Source: Proteobacteria bacterium UBA2363 (GTDB taxonomy: Bacteria; Pseudomonadota; Gammaproteobacteria; Xanthomonadales; UBA2363). From it: 27,317 bases of DNA. The stretch lies in NCBI GenBank assembly GCA_002344355.1, contig DDTN01000035.1, positions 1 to 27,317 on the forward strand, given 5' to 3'. Shown here one piece after another: positions 15,645 to 23,736 of the stretch. The position numbers and the translations under genes were made by a program. How positions within the stretch are numbered: the first letter of the stretch is position 1; each line of letters opens with the position of its first letter. The notes below the pieces were generated by a model that saw only the letters and a list, made by a program, of their open reading frames with translations, was not told where the DNA came from and made no database searches.

Positions 15645-16289
15645 ATGGCAACCCCCGGACTCACCCTGTTCCACAACCCCCGCTCCCGCTCCGCCGGCAT
15701 CCGCGTGCTGCTCGAGGCGCTGGCCGTGCCCTACGCCATCGAGCCCATCGACTTCTCGAAGGGCGAGAACCGCAGCCCGGCGTTCCTGGCGCTGAACCCG
15801 CTCGGCAAGCTGCCGACCCTGGTGCACGACGGTGCCGTGGTCACCGAGCAGGTCGCGATCACGATCTACCTGGCCGACCGTTTCCCGGACGCCGGCCTGG
15901 CGCCCGCCACCGACGACCCGGCGCGCGGCCCGTACCTGCGCTGGCTGGCCTTCTATGCCGCCTGCTTCGAACCGGCCGTGGTCGACCACGCCTTCAAGCG
16001 CGAACCGCTGGATCCGTCGACCTCGCCCTACCGCGACTACGACACCGTGATCGAGACCCTGGTGGCCCAGCTCTCGCGCGCCGACCATCTGCTGGGCGAC
16101 ACCCCGACCGCCGCCGACCTGCTCTGGGGCACCGCCCTGGCCTGGACCACGGACTTCGGCATCGTGCCCCGGCTGCCGGCCATCACCGCCTACATCGAGC
16201 GCGTCGCCGCGCATCCGGCCGTGGTGCGCGCACGTGAGCTGGATGCGGCGCTGATCGCCCGGATGGAAGTCGCGGCCACGGAAACGTGA
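15645..16289 (+). CDS. Glutathione S-transferase family protein
   Basis: A 214-residue cytosolic GST. The thioredoxin-fold N-terminal domain (about 5-80) shows LFHNPRSRSAGIRVLLEAL, NPLGKLPTL with the cis-proline (P57) and the glutathione-binding segment VVTEQVAITIYLAD. The all-helical C-terminal domain follows, with TAADLLWGTALAW. The catalytic residue is probably in the serine-rich RSRS segment, not Tyr. AGGAG lies six bases before the ATG. It conjugates glutathione to electrophiles or acts as a peroxidase; the substrate is unknown. It is divergent from the WYL regulator, which probably controls it. Confidence 0.9.
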   Translation: MATPGLTLFHNPRSRSAGIRVLLEALAVPYAIEPIDFSKGENRSPAFLALNPLGKLPTLVHDGAVVTEQVAITIYLADRFPDAGLAPATDDPARGPYLRWLAFYAACFEPAVVDHAFKREPLDPSTSPYRDYDTVIETLVAQLSRADHLLGDTPTAADLLWGTALAWTTDFGIVPRLPAITAYIERVAAHPAVVRARELDAALIARMEVAATET

Positions 16290-16312
16290 GATGCAAGGTG
16301 CCTGGGCGTCCG

Positions 16313-16333
16313 GCCGGCTGAGCGCAAGCCGGC
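16313..16333. terminator. Bidirectional hairpin between GST and secreted protein gene
   Basis: Perfect 7-bp arms GCCGGCT (16313-16319) and AGCCGGC (16327-16333) with a 7-base loop, 24 bp past the GST stop. The next gene converges, so it could serve both. No T tract. The rest of 16290-16441 shows nothing. Confidence 0.45.
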
Positions 16334-16441
16334 CCGCATCGAGGCGCTGCCGACGCGTCCTGCCGGCGCGGATCGCTCGACGCAACCGGTCCCGGCACGG
16401 CGGCTGTCGGGGACGGCGGCAAGGCCAGGCCGCAGGGTCGC

Positions 16442-17419
16442 TCAGGGCGGAGGCGGCGCCTCGAAGCCGTTGGCGAAGATCGGCGTTTCCACCGGCGTGC
16501 TGCCCGCCAGCGACAGGCGCAGTCCGGCGCTCATCGATTCGTTCACGCCGTTGCCATTGCGGTCCAGGTCCAGCAACAGGCCGACCAGGATCGGCGTGAA
16601 CGCGCAGAAGTTGTCCAGGCCGGCGCAGACCTCGTCGATGCCTGCGCAGTTCGCCGGCTCGCCGGTGTTGCCCGAGCAGGCGAGGGTGAAGCTGCCCGGG
16701 CCCTCGGCGAACAGCAGGACCGGCTGGTCAGGGTCCAGGCCGGCACAGGTGCAGCTCCGGTAGCGGGCATCGAGGGTGCCGAACAGGGTCATGCCGGGGA
16801 CCACCGCGCCCAGCCTGAGCCCGCCGACGCTGGGGTTGGTTCCGGAGTGGAACGGATCGACGGTGCAGCGGCCGGCGCAGCCGGGACCGTCCACGGCGAA
16901 CACGCCCTCGGCCAGGGCAAGCTCCGCCTCCACCAGCAGGACCTCGGTGCCGACCGGGAACGGCACCTGGAAGCCGTCGAGGGTGGCGCCGAACGGGCCG
17001 TCCGCCGAGCCTGCGGTCAGGGAGAACAGGCCCGGGCCGCTGCCCGGATAGCCGGCAGGATCGAGCAGGGCCACGCCGCTGCCGTCGCTGCGCGAGCCGG
17101 ACACCACCTGGCCCGGCACCAGGTCGGCCTGGGTCACGGGTGCTCCGGACCACACGAAGAACCAGGACAACGCGCCGTCCGCCACGGCCTGGTCCAGCAC
17201 CGCCTGGGCATCGCCGCCGGAGATCGCCAACGAGGCGAAGTAGGCCCCGAGCCGGTCATCGGGCTGGCCGTTGCCGCTGAAGTCGAAGCAGCACGGCTCC
17301 GCGGGCGCGAACAGGCGCGGCGCCTGCACCCGCCAGGCATCGCTCAGCGGCGGCGACCCGCCCGCCCAGACGGATACGACCGGGAGCAGCAGCGCAAGCG
17401 AAACGGCCAGCCTGATCAT
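16442..17419 (-). CDS. Secreted protein with calcium-binding-like motifs and IFANGFE tail
   Basis: I do not recognise a named family. The 325-residue protein starts with a signal peptide (MIRLAVSLALLLPVVSVWAG, cleavage near 19-20). Two Asp/Asn-rich loops look like thrombospondin-3/EF-hand calcium sites: CCFDFSGNGQPDD (43-55) and DLDRNGNGVNES (284-295). Ten or more cysteines suggest disulfides. It ends IFANGFEAPPPP; short IFxxGFE tails are seen on many secreted proteins of Lysobacterales, from my memory of such proteins. The role is unknown, probably extracellular or surface. It stands alone: convergent with GST and 47 bp past the stop of the unrelated nuclease gene transcribed in the same direction upstream. 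Confidence 0.72.
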   Translation of the reverse strand: MIRLAVSLALLLPVVSVWAGGSPPLSDAWRVQAPRLFAPAEPCCFDFSGNGQPDDRLGAYFASLAISGGDAQAVLDQAVADGALSWFFVWSGAPVTQADLVPGQVVSGSRSDGSGVALLDPAGYPGSGPGLFSLTAGSADGPFGATLDGFQVPFPVGTEVLLVEAELALAEGVFAVDGPGCAGRCTVDPFHSGTNPSVGGLRLGAVVPGMTLFGTLDARYRSCTCAGLDPDQPVLLFAEGPGSFTLACSGNTGEPANCAGIDEVCAGLDNFCAFTPILVGLLLDLDRNGNGVNESMSAGLRLSLAGSTPVETPIFANGFEAPPPP

Positions 17420-17524
17420 CGTCGGGTCCTCCCTCGGTCGGGAGGATAGCGCCGGGCGTCGACGGTTATGTGTACGGCTGAGACGGCGAGGGCGGTCCGG
17501 TACCTTCGGGGCGCTGCGGTGCGT

Positions 17525-18346
17525 TCACGCGGCGGTACCACGGCATCTCGGCCAGGCGGGGCAACCCCAGAAGGCACTGCCGGTACTGCGATTCCGGCGC
17601 CTGACCATCGCACTCCCGCAGCGCGGGCAGGGCGGTGCCCCCGTTGTCTCCTGCTCGGGTCCGGCGGTTGCGGCCGTAGCCGGCGGGATGCGCCCGGCTG
17701 CGGGGGTCGCGTCTGCGGCTCGCCCCGCCTGGATCATGCCCAGCAGTTCCGCGCCGTCGATCAGCCGGATCGGCTTGCCCTGCGCGAAGCGTCCCGCATC
17801 CGGCGTGAAGCCGCCCAGGGCGGCGATGCAGACCGCGTCGGCGCCGTGGTGGGCGAGCAGCCCGTACATCTCGCGGGCCACGTTGACCGGCACCTTCTGT
17901 CTCCGCCATTGCTTGCATTGCACCAGGGTGCGCCGACCGTCGCGGCGCAGGACCAGGTCGATGCCGCCGTCGGCGCCACCCAGGCCGCTTTCCTCGACGG
18001 CGTAGCCTTCGCGCCGGAAGGCCTCGCCGACCAGGCGCTCGAAGTCCGGCCAGCCCAGGCTGGCGAGGCTTTCCAGGCCGGTCCGGGTGTCCAGCAACCG
18101 GCGGCGCCGCCGGGCGCCCAGAAAGGAAAGCAGGGCGGCCAGGGCGCAGATCGCCAGCCAGCCCAGGGACACGACCTCGAGGGCGCGCGACTGGCTGAAG
18201 ATCTGCCCGAACCTGTTGCCGGAACTTGTCGACCAGGCCGGGACGCCGAAGCGGATCGCAAGGAAGCCCGCAACGCCCATGCCCAGGCACAGCGGCCAGG
18301 GCAGGTCGGCGAGGGCGTGGATGAGGCTGCTCTTGCGGCGGGCCAT
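17525..18346 (-). CDS. Membrane-anchored Mrr-type nuclease with zinc ribbon
   Basis: A 273-residue protein. Two hydrophobic segments (about 15-35 and 58-78) anchor it, followed by an Mrr-like PD-(D/E)xK domain (about 92-205): WPDFERLVGEAFRREGY, GGADGGIDLVL with D130, and LVQCKQW with Q143 and K145. All expected catalytic residues are present. The tail has a zinc ribbon-like CPRC (240-243) with C262 and C268. Mrr enzymes cut modified DNA, but membrane-anchored members of this group are common as lone genes in Lysobacterales and may not be restriction enzymes. The ATG at 18346 has GGGAG about eight bases upstream. No methyltransferase is nearby. The gene order and spacing do not suggest a defence island. 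Confidence 0.87.
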   Translation of the reverse strand: MARRKSSLIHALADLPWPLCLGMGVAGFLAIRFGVPAWSTSSGNRFGQIFSQSRALEVVSLGWLAICALAALLSFLGARRRRRLLDTRTGLESLASLGWPDFERLVGEAFRREGYAVEESGLGGADGGIDLVLRRDGRRTLVQCKQWRRQKVPVNVAREMYGLLAHHGADAVCIAALGGFTPDAGRFAQGKPIRLIDGAELLGMIQAGRAADATPAAGRIPPATAATAGPEQETTGAPPCPRCGSAMVRRRNRSTGSAFWGCPAWPRCRGTAA

Positions 18347-18682
18347 GCGGCGCTGCTCCCTGGAAGTTCAGGTCCTACGATACCCTGTCTGACAATTAGG
18401 ACAAAGGCTATACGCGCACACATGCAGAACATACCAACCGGGATTCCGAGGATGTCGGGTGGTGTTATCACGCCCGTGCGCAGTCGCGTCTGCGCCAGTG
18501 CCGCCGCGCAGCATTCGACGGCGCCCCCGTCCCCGAAGACGGAACGTCCCGCGCGGAGTGACCGCCGCGTCTCGCCGGTCTGGTCGTCCGGAACGTCCCC
18601 AGCTTGACTTCTTCAAGGGGGCGGAGCCTGTCGACCTTCATCCCTCATCTGCGTGGCTGCAGCCTGAGCTAACGTTGCAGGT
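18347..18682. other. 336-bp divergent gap without a gene
   Basis: The nuclease gene (minus) and the unknown membrane protein gene (plus) diverge from here. A promoter is visible only for the nuclease gene. CTTGA-CTTCT-TCAAG (18603-18617) is a small inverted repeat. The stretch is less GC-rich than its surroundings near 18380-18480. No small gene with a credible start or ribosome binding site was found. Confidence 0.5.
18377..18404 (-). promoter_or_regulatory. Possible promoter of the Mrr-type nuclease gene
   Basis: On the minus strand TTGTCC (-35, 18404-18399) and TATCGT (-10, 18382-18377) are separated by 16 bp, about 30 bp before the ATG. Four of six bases match in each box. Assigned by eye. 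Confidence 0.45.
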
Positions 18683-20035
18683 ATGAACCGTGCAGGACTG
18701 TTGGTCTCGGTTGCGGTCGCTCTGGCGCTTGCCGCCTGCAGCGTGTTTTTTCTTTGGCCGGCTGGGGAATTGGTGCTCGCCTTGCGCGACCCCGCGTTGG
18801 GCGGGCCTGCGCCAGCCACGCAGGCAGGGCGCTGGCATCGGGCCCTTTCGCCGCGTTTCGCGGAGTGGGCGGAGGACCGCCTGATGCGGAAGCAGGCGAC
18901 GACGCTCTCCATGCACGACATCAGCGGCACGGAATGGCCGCTGTTCTCGGCGATGTACTACTTGCGGGCAACCGACAGCCTCCAGATTGCCTGGCTTCGG
19001 AATCCGGAGGGCGATCCGCCAGCGCAGTATGCGCGGGCGGCGATCGACGCGGCTGCCGCCCTGCTCGCCGATCCGGCCCAGGCGCACTGGGTGAAGCTGC
19101 ATTGGGGTGCCGACCGGTATCTGAGCCACGAGAACGTGTTCTACCGCATGCTGGTGATCGACGGCCTGGCGAGCCAGTGGCGGATGCTGGGCTCCACACC
19201 ACACAGGCAACTGCTCCACGACCAGGTCACTGGCCTTGCCGCGGAGCTTGCCGCTGCCGAGACCGGCCTGTTGGCGGATTACCCCGGGCAGACCTTTCCC
19301 GCCGATGTGGCCGCGGCATGGCACGCCATCCTGCGGGCCGACCCGCTGCTGGGCACCGATCATCGCGAGCAGATCGGCGCGGGTATGCGCGGGTTCACCG
19401 GGGCGATGGCGCCGAGCGGCGGCCTTCCACCCTATGCATGGTTCGGCGAAGCACCCTCACGGCCTACCACCGTCCGCGGATCGGCGAACTCCTGGTTGCT
19501 GCATCATGCGCCGTTCCTCTGGCCGGACCAGGCGCGGATATGGATGTCAGCGCACGAGCGCGAGCATTGGCAGGCGGACCGCTGGCTGAGCGGATTCCGG
19601 GAGTTCCGTCCCGGCGATCCATCAGCCGAAGATGGCGACGTCGATTCCGGGCCGATTCTTCTGGGCCGTGGCACCGCGGCTTCTGCCTTCGGGATTGGTG
19701 CAGCCCGCAGCGCGGGTCGCGGCGACCTGGCACGTCCCCTGGCGCTGCAGGCGATCGCCGCGGCCTGGCCGCTCCCCAATGGGCGCCTCCTCGTCCCTTG
19801 GTTGCTGTCGGACCGAAGGCACGCGGCGCTGCTTGGCGAGTCCGCGATGCTCTACAACCTCACGCAACCCGCGGCGACCGGCATCGCAACCGACCAGCCG
19901 GTACTGGCGGGCGCGACGCCCCGGGTTGTCTGGCTGATGCTTGCCTTGCAGGTTCTGGTCGGCCTGACGTTCCTGGTCGCCGCGGCTCGCGCTCTCCGTC
20001 GTGCCGGTGCCGCATGGTCTCGGAGCCGCCAATGA
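18683..20035 (+). CDS. Unrecognised membrane-anchored protein, 450 residues
   Basis: I cannot name the family. The N-terminus (MNRAGLLVSVAVALALAACS) could be a lipoprotein signal, but hydrophobic residues continue after the cysteine (VFFLWPAGELVLAL), so a membrane anchor is as likely. A C-terminal membrane segment (about 418-440, VVWLMLALQVLVGLTFLVAA) and a basic tail follow. The large region between is rich in Trp, His and helix-forming residues, with SGTEWPLFSAMYYLRATDSL, HWGADRYLSHENVFYRMLVIDGLASQ and SANSWLLHHAPFLWP, which suggests a helical periplasmic domain of alpha/alpha-toroid type (inference). Its TGA overlaps the ATG of the VOC gene, so the two are coupled. GCAGGT precedes the ATG. 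Confidence 0.75.
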   Translation: MNRAGLLVSVAVALALAACSVFFLWPAGELVLALRDPALGGPAPATQAGRWHRALSPRFAEWAEDRLMRKQATTLSMHDISGTEWPLFSAMYYLRATDSLQIAWLRNPEGDPPAQYARAAIDAAAALLADPAQAHWVKLHWGADRYLSHENVFYRMLVIDGLASQWRMLGSTPHRQLLHDQVTGLAAELAAAETGLLADYPGQTFPADVAAAWHAILRADPLLGTDHREQIGAGMRGFTGAMAPSGGLPPYAWFGEAPSRPTTVRGSANSWLLHHAPFLWPDQARIWMSAHEREHWQADRWLSGFREFRPGDPSAEDGDVDSGPILLGRGTAASAFGIGAARSAGRGDLARPLALQAIAAAWPLPNGRLLVPWLLSDRRHAALLGESAMLYNLTQPAATGIATDQPVLAGATPRVVWLMLALQVLVGLTFLVAAARALRRAGAAWSRSRQ

Positions 20036-20436
20036 ACCTGCTCATCAACATCGACGTCGAAGACCTGCCGCGCGCCGAGCGCTTCTACACCGCCGCGTTC
20101 GGCCTGCGGCCGGGGCGGCGCTTCGGCGGCGATGCGCTGGAACTGCTGGGCGGCACGACGCCGGTCTACCTGCTGGCCAAGGCAGCCGGCTCGGCGGCGG
20201 TGCCGGCGGGCGGCGCGACGCGCGACTATTCGCGGCACTGGACGCCGGTGCACCTGGACATCGTCGTCGAGGACCTGGACGCGGCCCTGGCCCGGGCGCT
20301 GGCGGCGGGCGCCCGACTGGAGCGGCCGGTGCTCGAGCAGCGCTGGGGCCGGCTGGCCCCGCTGGCCGATCCGTTCGGCCATGGGTTCTGCCTGATCCAG
20401 TTCCTCGGCCGCGGCTACGACGAGATCGCCGGCTGA
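20032..20436 (+). CDS. VOC superfamily protein (glyoxalase/bleomycin-resistance fold)
   Basis: A 134-residue vicinal oxygen chelate protein with two beta-alpha-beta-beta-beta modules: LLINIDVEDLPRAERFYTAAFGL at the N-terminus, and VHLDIVVEDLDAALARALAAGA with ADPFGHGFCLIQF in the second half. This matches small glyoxalase/dioxygenase/bleomycin-resistance-like proteins. H93 in VHLD is a likely metal ligand. It overlaps the preceding gene by ATGA with GGAG seven bases upstream, so both are made together, which is the only clue to its role. The substrate is unknown. Confidence 0.87.
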   Translation: MNLLINIDVEDLPRAERFYTAAFGLRPGRRFGGDALELLGGTTPVYLLAKAAGSAAVPAGGATRDYSRHWTPVHLDIVVEDLDAALARALAAGARLERPVLEQRWGRLAPLADPFGHGFCLIQFLGRGYDEIAG

Positions 20437-20562
20437 GCGCCTGCCCCACGGCAGGTACGGCAAGGTCGCGGCGACCGGCAACAGGCCGCCGGCGACTGGT
20501 GCCGGCAGCGGCGGTGGCGCGACCGTCGCGGCGCCCCGCAGCCCCGGCCGAGGCGTGCGAAC

Positions 20563-21159
20563 ATGGCTCCCGCCATGGACAGCCAGCCGCCCAGGCCGCC
20601 GCCCGAGCCGAGCCCGCAGATGCGGCGGCTGGCGGCGTCCATCGCGCGCTCGACGGCGGCGGCGCGCACCCTGCCGGGGCGGCTGTCGCGCAGCCTGGCG
20701 CCCAGTCGCGAGGGCCGCCGCCACCGGCTGGCCAACCTGGCCCTGCTGGCGGTTGCGCTGGTGCCCTTCCTGGTCGCCTGGTTCACCCTCGAAGGACGCG
20801 GCGGCCACGGCGAATGGCAGGTGGTGGCGGCGCAGGCGCTGCCGGGGAGGGCAGGCGAGGGGACGGCCGGCCGGGCCGGCACGGGACTGCTGGGCAGCCG
20901 GGTCCGGTTCGAGCGGCACCGGGTGCTGGCCGAGGCGCCGCTGTCCTGCCGCCGGGCCGGGTACAAGCGGCTGCGCCAGGACCGCGCGGTGGTCCTGGCG
21001 GCGCTGCAGGCCGATGCCGTGGTGGCCGCGCCGGACCTGCCGGCCGTCGTCGACACCCTGCGCGTCGACTGCGGCGACGCGCGCCTGGACTACCACCAGG
21101 CCGGCACCGACCTGCTGGTGCGCGTCGACGACCTGGTGCTGCGCCTGGCGCCGCGCTGA
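20563..21159 (+). CDS. Small single-pass membrane protein of unknown function
   Basis: The frame gives 198 residues from the ATG at 20563; an in-frame ATG at 20575 is an alternative. The first 60 residues are Pro- and Arg-rich and probably disordered. One membrane segment (about 58-76, LALLAVALVPFLVAWFTL) follows, then a soluble part with LSCRRAGYKRLRQDRAVVLAALQADAVV and DYHQAGTDLLVRVDDLVLRL. No known domain is recognised. GAGG lies nine bases before the first ATG. The frame is the most protein-like of those here, but no family supports it. Confidence 0.6.
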   Translation: MAPAMDSQPPRPPPEPSPQMRRLAASIARSTAAARTLPGRLSRSLAPSREGRRHRLANLALLAVALVPFLVAWFTLEGRGGHGEWQVVAAQALPGRAGEGTAGRAGTGLLGSRVRFERHRVLAEAPLSCRRAGYKRLRQDRAVVLAALQADAVVAAPDLPAVVDTLRVDCGDARLDYHQAGTDLLVRVDDLVLRLAPR

Positions 21160-21233
21160 CCCCTTCGGCAGGCAAGCGGGACGCCGGGGCGCGCCCGCTG
21201 CCGCGGCCTGGACCCGCGGTCGTGCCGCAGTCG

Positions 21234-21266
21234 GCCCGGGGCGCTGCGCGCGCAAGCGCCCCGGGC
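21234..21266. terminator. Strong bidirectional hairpin
   Basis: Perfect 12-bp arms GCCCGGGGCGCT (21234-21245) and AGCGCCCCGGGC (21255-21266) with a 9-base loop. It lies between two converging genes, 15 bp from the stop of the S9 peptidase gene and 75 bp past the stop of the small membrane protein gene. No T tract on either side. Confidence 0.65.
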
Positions 21267-21280
21267 GCGCGGACGTGCCC

Positions 21281-23497
21281 CTACTGCGCCACCGCCAGCT
21301 GGTTGAGCAGGAAGGCGTACTGCTCGGCGGTCTCGTGGAAGCGCTGGAAGCGGCCGCTGCGGCCGCCGTGGCCGGCTTCCATCTGGGTGCGGAACACCAC
21401 CAGGTTGTCGTCGGTCTTGCGCGCGCGCAGGCGGGCGACGTACTTGGCCGGCTCCCAGTACTGCACCTGGCTGTCCCACAGGCCGGTGCCGATGAACATG
21501 GCCGGGTAGGCCTTCGCCTCGAGCCGGTCGTAGGGCGAATAGGCGAGCATGGTGCGGTAGAACTCGGGGTCCTCGGGGTTGCCCCACTCGTCGTACTCGT
21601 TGGTGGTCAGCGGGATGCTGGCGTCCAGCATGGTGGTGACCACGTCCACGAACGGCACCAGCGACACCAGCACCCGGTAGCGCTCCGGCGCCAGGTTGGC
21701 GATCGCGCCCATCAGCAGGCCGCCGGCGCTGCCGCCCAGGGCGGCGACGCGCTGCGGGTGGGCATAGCCTTCCTTCACCAGGAAATCGGTGACGTCGACG
21801 AAGTCGGTGAAGGTGTTCATCTTGCTGTGCAGCTTGCCGTTCTCGTACCAGTCGCGGCCCATTTCCTGGCCGCCGCGGACATGGGCGATGGCGTAGACCA
21901 TGCCGCGGTCGAGCAGGCTGACGATGTTGGCGTTGAAGCGCGGGTCGGAGCTCGACCCGTAGGAGCCGTAGCCGTACTGCAGCAGGGCCGCGCTGCCGTC
22001 GATCGGCAGGCCGGTGCGGTGCACCACGGAGACCGGGATGCGGGTGCCGTCGCGGGCGGTCGCCCACAGGCGGCGGGTCTCGTAGTCGGCCTTGTCGAAG
22101 CCGCCCAGCACCGGCTGCTCCTTGAGCAGGCGGCGCTCGCCGGTGGCGACGTTCAGCTCGTAGGTGGTCGCCGGCGTGGTCAGCGAGGTGTAGGTGTAGC
22201 GCAGCCAGTCGGTGCCCGGCTCGGCGTTGCCGGCCAGGCCCATGGTGTAGGCGCTCTCGTCGGCCGCGACGTACTCGGCATCGCGGCCCTCGCGCAGCAG
22301 GCGGATGCGGGTCAGGCCGCCGGAACGCTCGCCGACCGCCAGGAAACCGTCGAACAGCTGCACGCCGCTGATGAAGACCTCCGGGTCGTGCGGCAGCAGG
22401 TCGGTCCAGCGGTCGCGCTCGCCCCAGGCGTCCTCGGGCGCGCTCATCAGCTTGAAGTTGCGGGCGTTCCAGTTGGTGCGGATCACCCAGCGACCGGCCA
22501 GGTGGTCGGCGCTGTACTCGAAGTCGCGCTCGCGCGGCGCCAGGACCCGGAACTCGCCGGGCGCGGCGGCCGGCGTGCAGCGCTGCTCGCTGGACACCGT
22601 GCTGGCCAGGAAGATGCAGATGTACTGCTCGGAGCGGGTCAGGCCGATGCCCATGTAGAAGCTGTCGTCGGTCTCCTCGTAGACCACCGTGTCCTGGGCC
22701 GGGTCGCTGCCCAGGCGGTGCGCCTTGACCCGCCGGGTCAGCAGGGTGACCGGGTCGTTCTCGACGTAGAAGATCGTGCTGCCGTCGGCCGACCAGGCGG
22801 CGCCGGCGGACAGGCCGCCGATCGCCACCGGCAGGGTCTCGCCGGTGGCGAGGTCCTTGACGCGCAGGGTGTACTGGCGGCGCCCGACGCTGTCCTCGAA
22901 GTAGGCGATCCGGGTCTGGTCGGGGCTCAGCTCCCAGGTGGCGACCTGGTAGAAGTTCATGCCCTGCGCCATCGCGTTGACGTCCAGCATGATCTCCTCG
23001 GGCGCGTCCATGGCGCCCTTGCGGCGGACATGGAGGGGGTATTCCTTGCCCTCCTCGAAACGGGTCTGGTACCAGTAGTCCTTGTACCGGTACGGCACCG
23101 AGCTGTCGTCCTGCTTGATGCGGCCGACCAGTTCGTCGTACAGGCGCTGCCGGAGCGGTTGCAGCGGCGCCATCACGGCATCGGTGTAGGCGTTCTCGGC
23201 CTCGAGGTAGGCCAGCATCGCCGGGTCGGCGCGGCTGTCGTCGCGCAGCCAGTAGTACTCGTCCTCGCGGCTCGCGCCGTGCGGGGCGGCGACCGTGTGC
23301 GGCCGGACCTCGGCAACCGGCGGCGCCGGCAGGGCGGGATCGGTGGCGGTCAGCGGCGCGACGGCCGGCGGTTGCGAGTCCGCCACGGTGCCGGTGTCGG
23401 CCGGCGGCGCGGTCTCGGGCTTGCCGCAGGCGGCCAGCAGGACCACGGCCAGCGCGGGCGCCAGCAGGCGCAGGGAGGGCGGGACGTTCAGCTTCAT
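21281..23497 (-). CDS. S9 family peptidase, oligopeptidase B-like lipoprotein
   Basis: A 738-residue prolyl-oligopeptidase-family enzyme (S9A) close to oligopeptidase B, which cleaves peptides after basic residues. The first two-thirds form the beta-propeller cap (EDEYYWLRDD, QYICIFLAST), and the last 230 residues the alpha/beta-hydrolase with the triad S590 (LGGSAGG), D675 (GLWDSQV) and H710 (EAGHGGRSG). Unlike cytoplasmic E. coli PtrB, it begins with a lipoprotein signal: LLAAC with C24, then a Pro-rich linker, so it is probably tethered in the periplasm. The ATG at 23497 has GGAG about eight bases upstream. It converges with the small membrane protein gene and diverges from the hydrolase gene. 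Confidence 0.93.
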   Translation of the reverse strand: MKLNVPPSLRLLAPALAVVLLAACGKPETAPPADTGTVADSQPPAVAPLTATDPALPAPPVAEVRPHTVAAPHGASREDEYYWLRDDSRADPAMLAYLEAENAYTDAVMAPLQPLRQRLYDELVGRIKQDDSSVPYRYKDYWYQTRFEEGKEYPLHVRRKGAMDAPEEIMLDVNAMAQGMNFYQVATWELSPDQTRIAYFEDSVGRRQYTLRVKDLATGETLPVAIGGLSAGAAWSADGSTIFYVENDPVTLLTRRVKAHRLGSDPAQDTVVYEETDDSFYMGIGLTRSEQYICIFLASTVSSEQRCTPAAAPGEFRVLAPRERDFEYSADHLAGRWVIRTNWNARNFKLMSAPEDAWGERDRWTDLLPHDPEVFISGVQLFDGFLAVGERSGGLTRIRLLREGRDAEYVAADESAYTMGLAGNAEPGTDWLRYTYTSLTTPATTYELNVATGERRLLKEQPVLGGFDKADYETRRLWATARDGTRIPVSVVHRTGLPIDGSAALLQYGYGSYGSSSDPRFNANIVSLLDRGMVYAIAHVRGGQEMGRDWYENGKLHSKMNTFTDFVDVTDFLVKEGYAHPQRVAALGGSAGGLLMGAIANLAPERYRVLVSLVPFVDVVTTMLDASIPLTTNEYDEWGNPEDPEFYRTMLAYSPYDRLEAKAYPAMFIGTGLWDSQVQYWEPAKYVARLRARKTDDNLVVFRTQMEAGHGGRSGRFQRFHETAEQYAFLLNQLAVAQ

Positions 23498-23736
23498 CCG
23501 GGAGGCTCCAGGGGGTTCGGGCCGCTGTCGCGCGACGGCCGGCCGGGGTCCGGACGGCCGCCACGGGCGGGCAGGGGGCGTCATTGAAGCACGGCCGGGG
23601 GCGCGGCCACCGGCCGCAGGGCGCGCCCGGCGCGGCGTCCACCGCGCCGGGGTGGGCCGGCCGGACGCCCCGCGGCGTCCCGGACGAGGTCCCGGCAGCC
23701 TCTCCGGCGCGCCGCGAGCCGGCGTAGACTGCCGCC

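Noticed and set aside
18368..18616. 82-residue minus-strand open frame upstream of the Mrr-type gene
   Set aside because: It needs a TTG start with no ribosome binding site, contains no motif, and would run through the probable nuclease promoter.
17525..20436. Possible defence island around the Mrr-type nuclease
   Set aside because: No methyltransferase, helicase, toxin-antitoxin or other defence gene is nearby, and the neighbours look like ordinary cell genes.
20555..23587. Very long open frame on the plus strand across the S9 peptidase
   Set aside because: It lies opposite a peptidase with an intact catalytic triad and crosses the strong hairpin at 21234. The translation has no recognisable domain.
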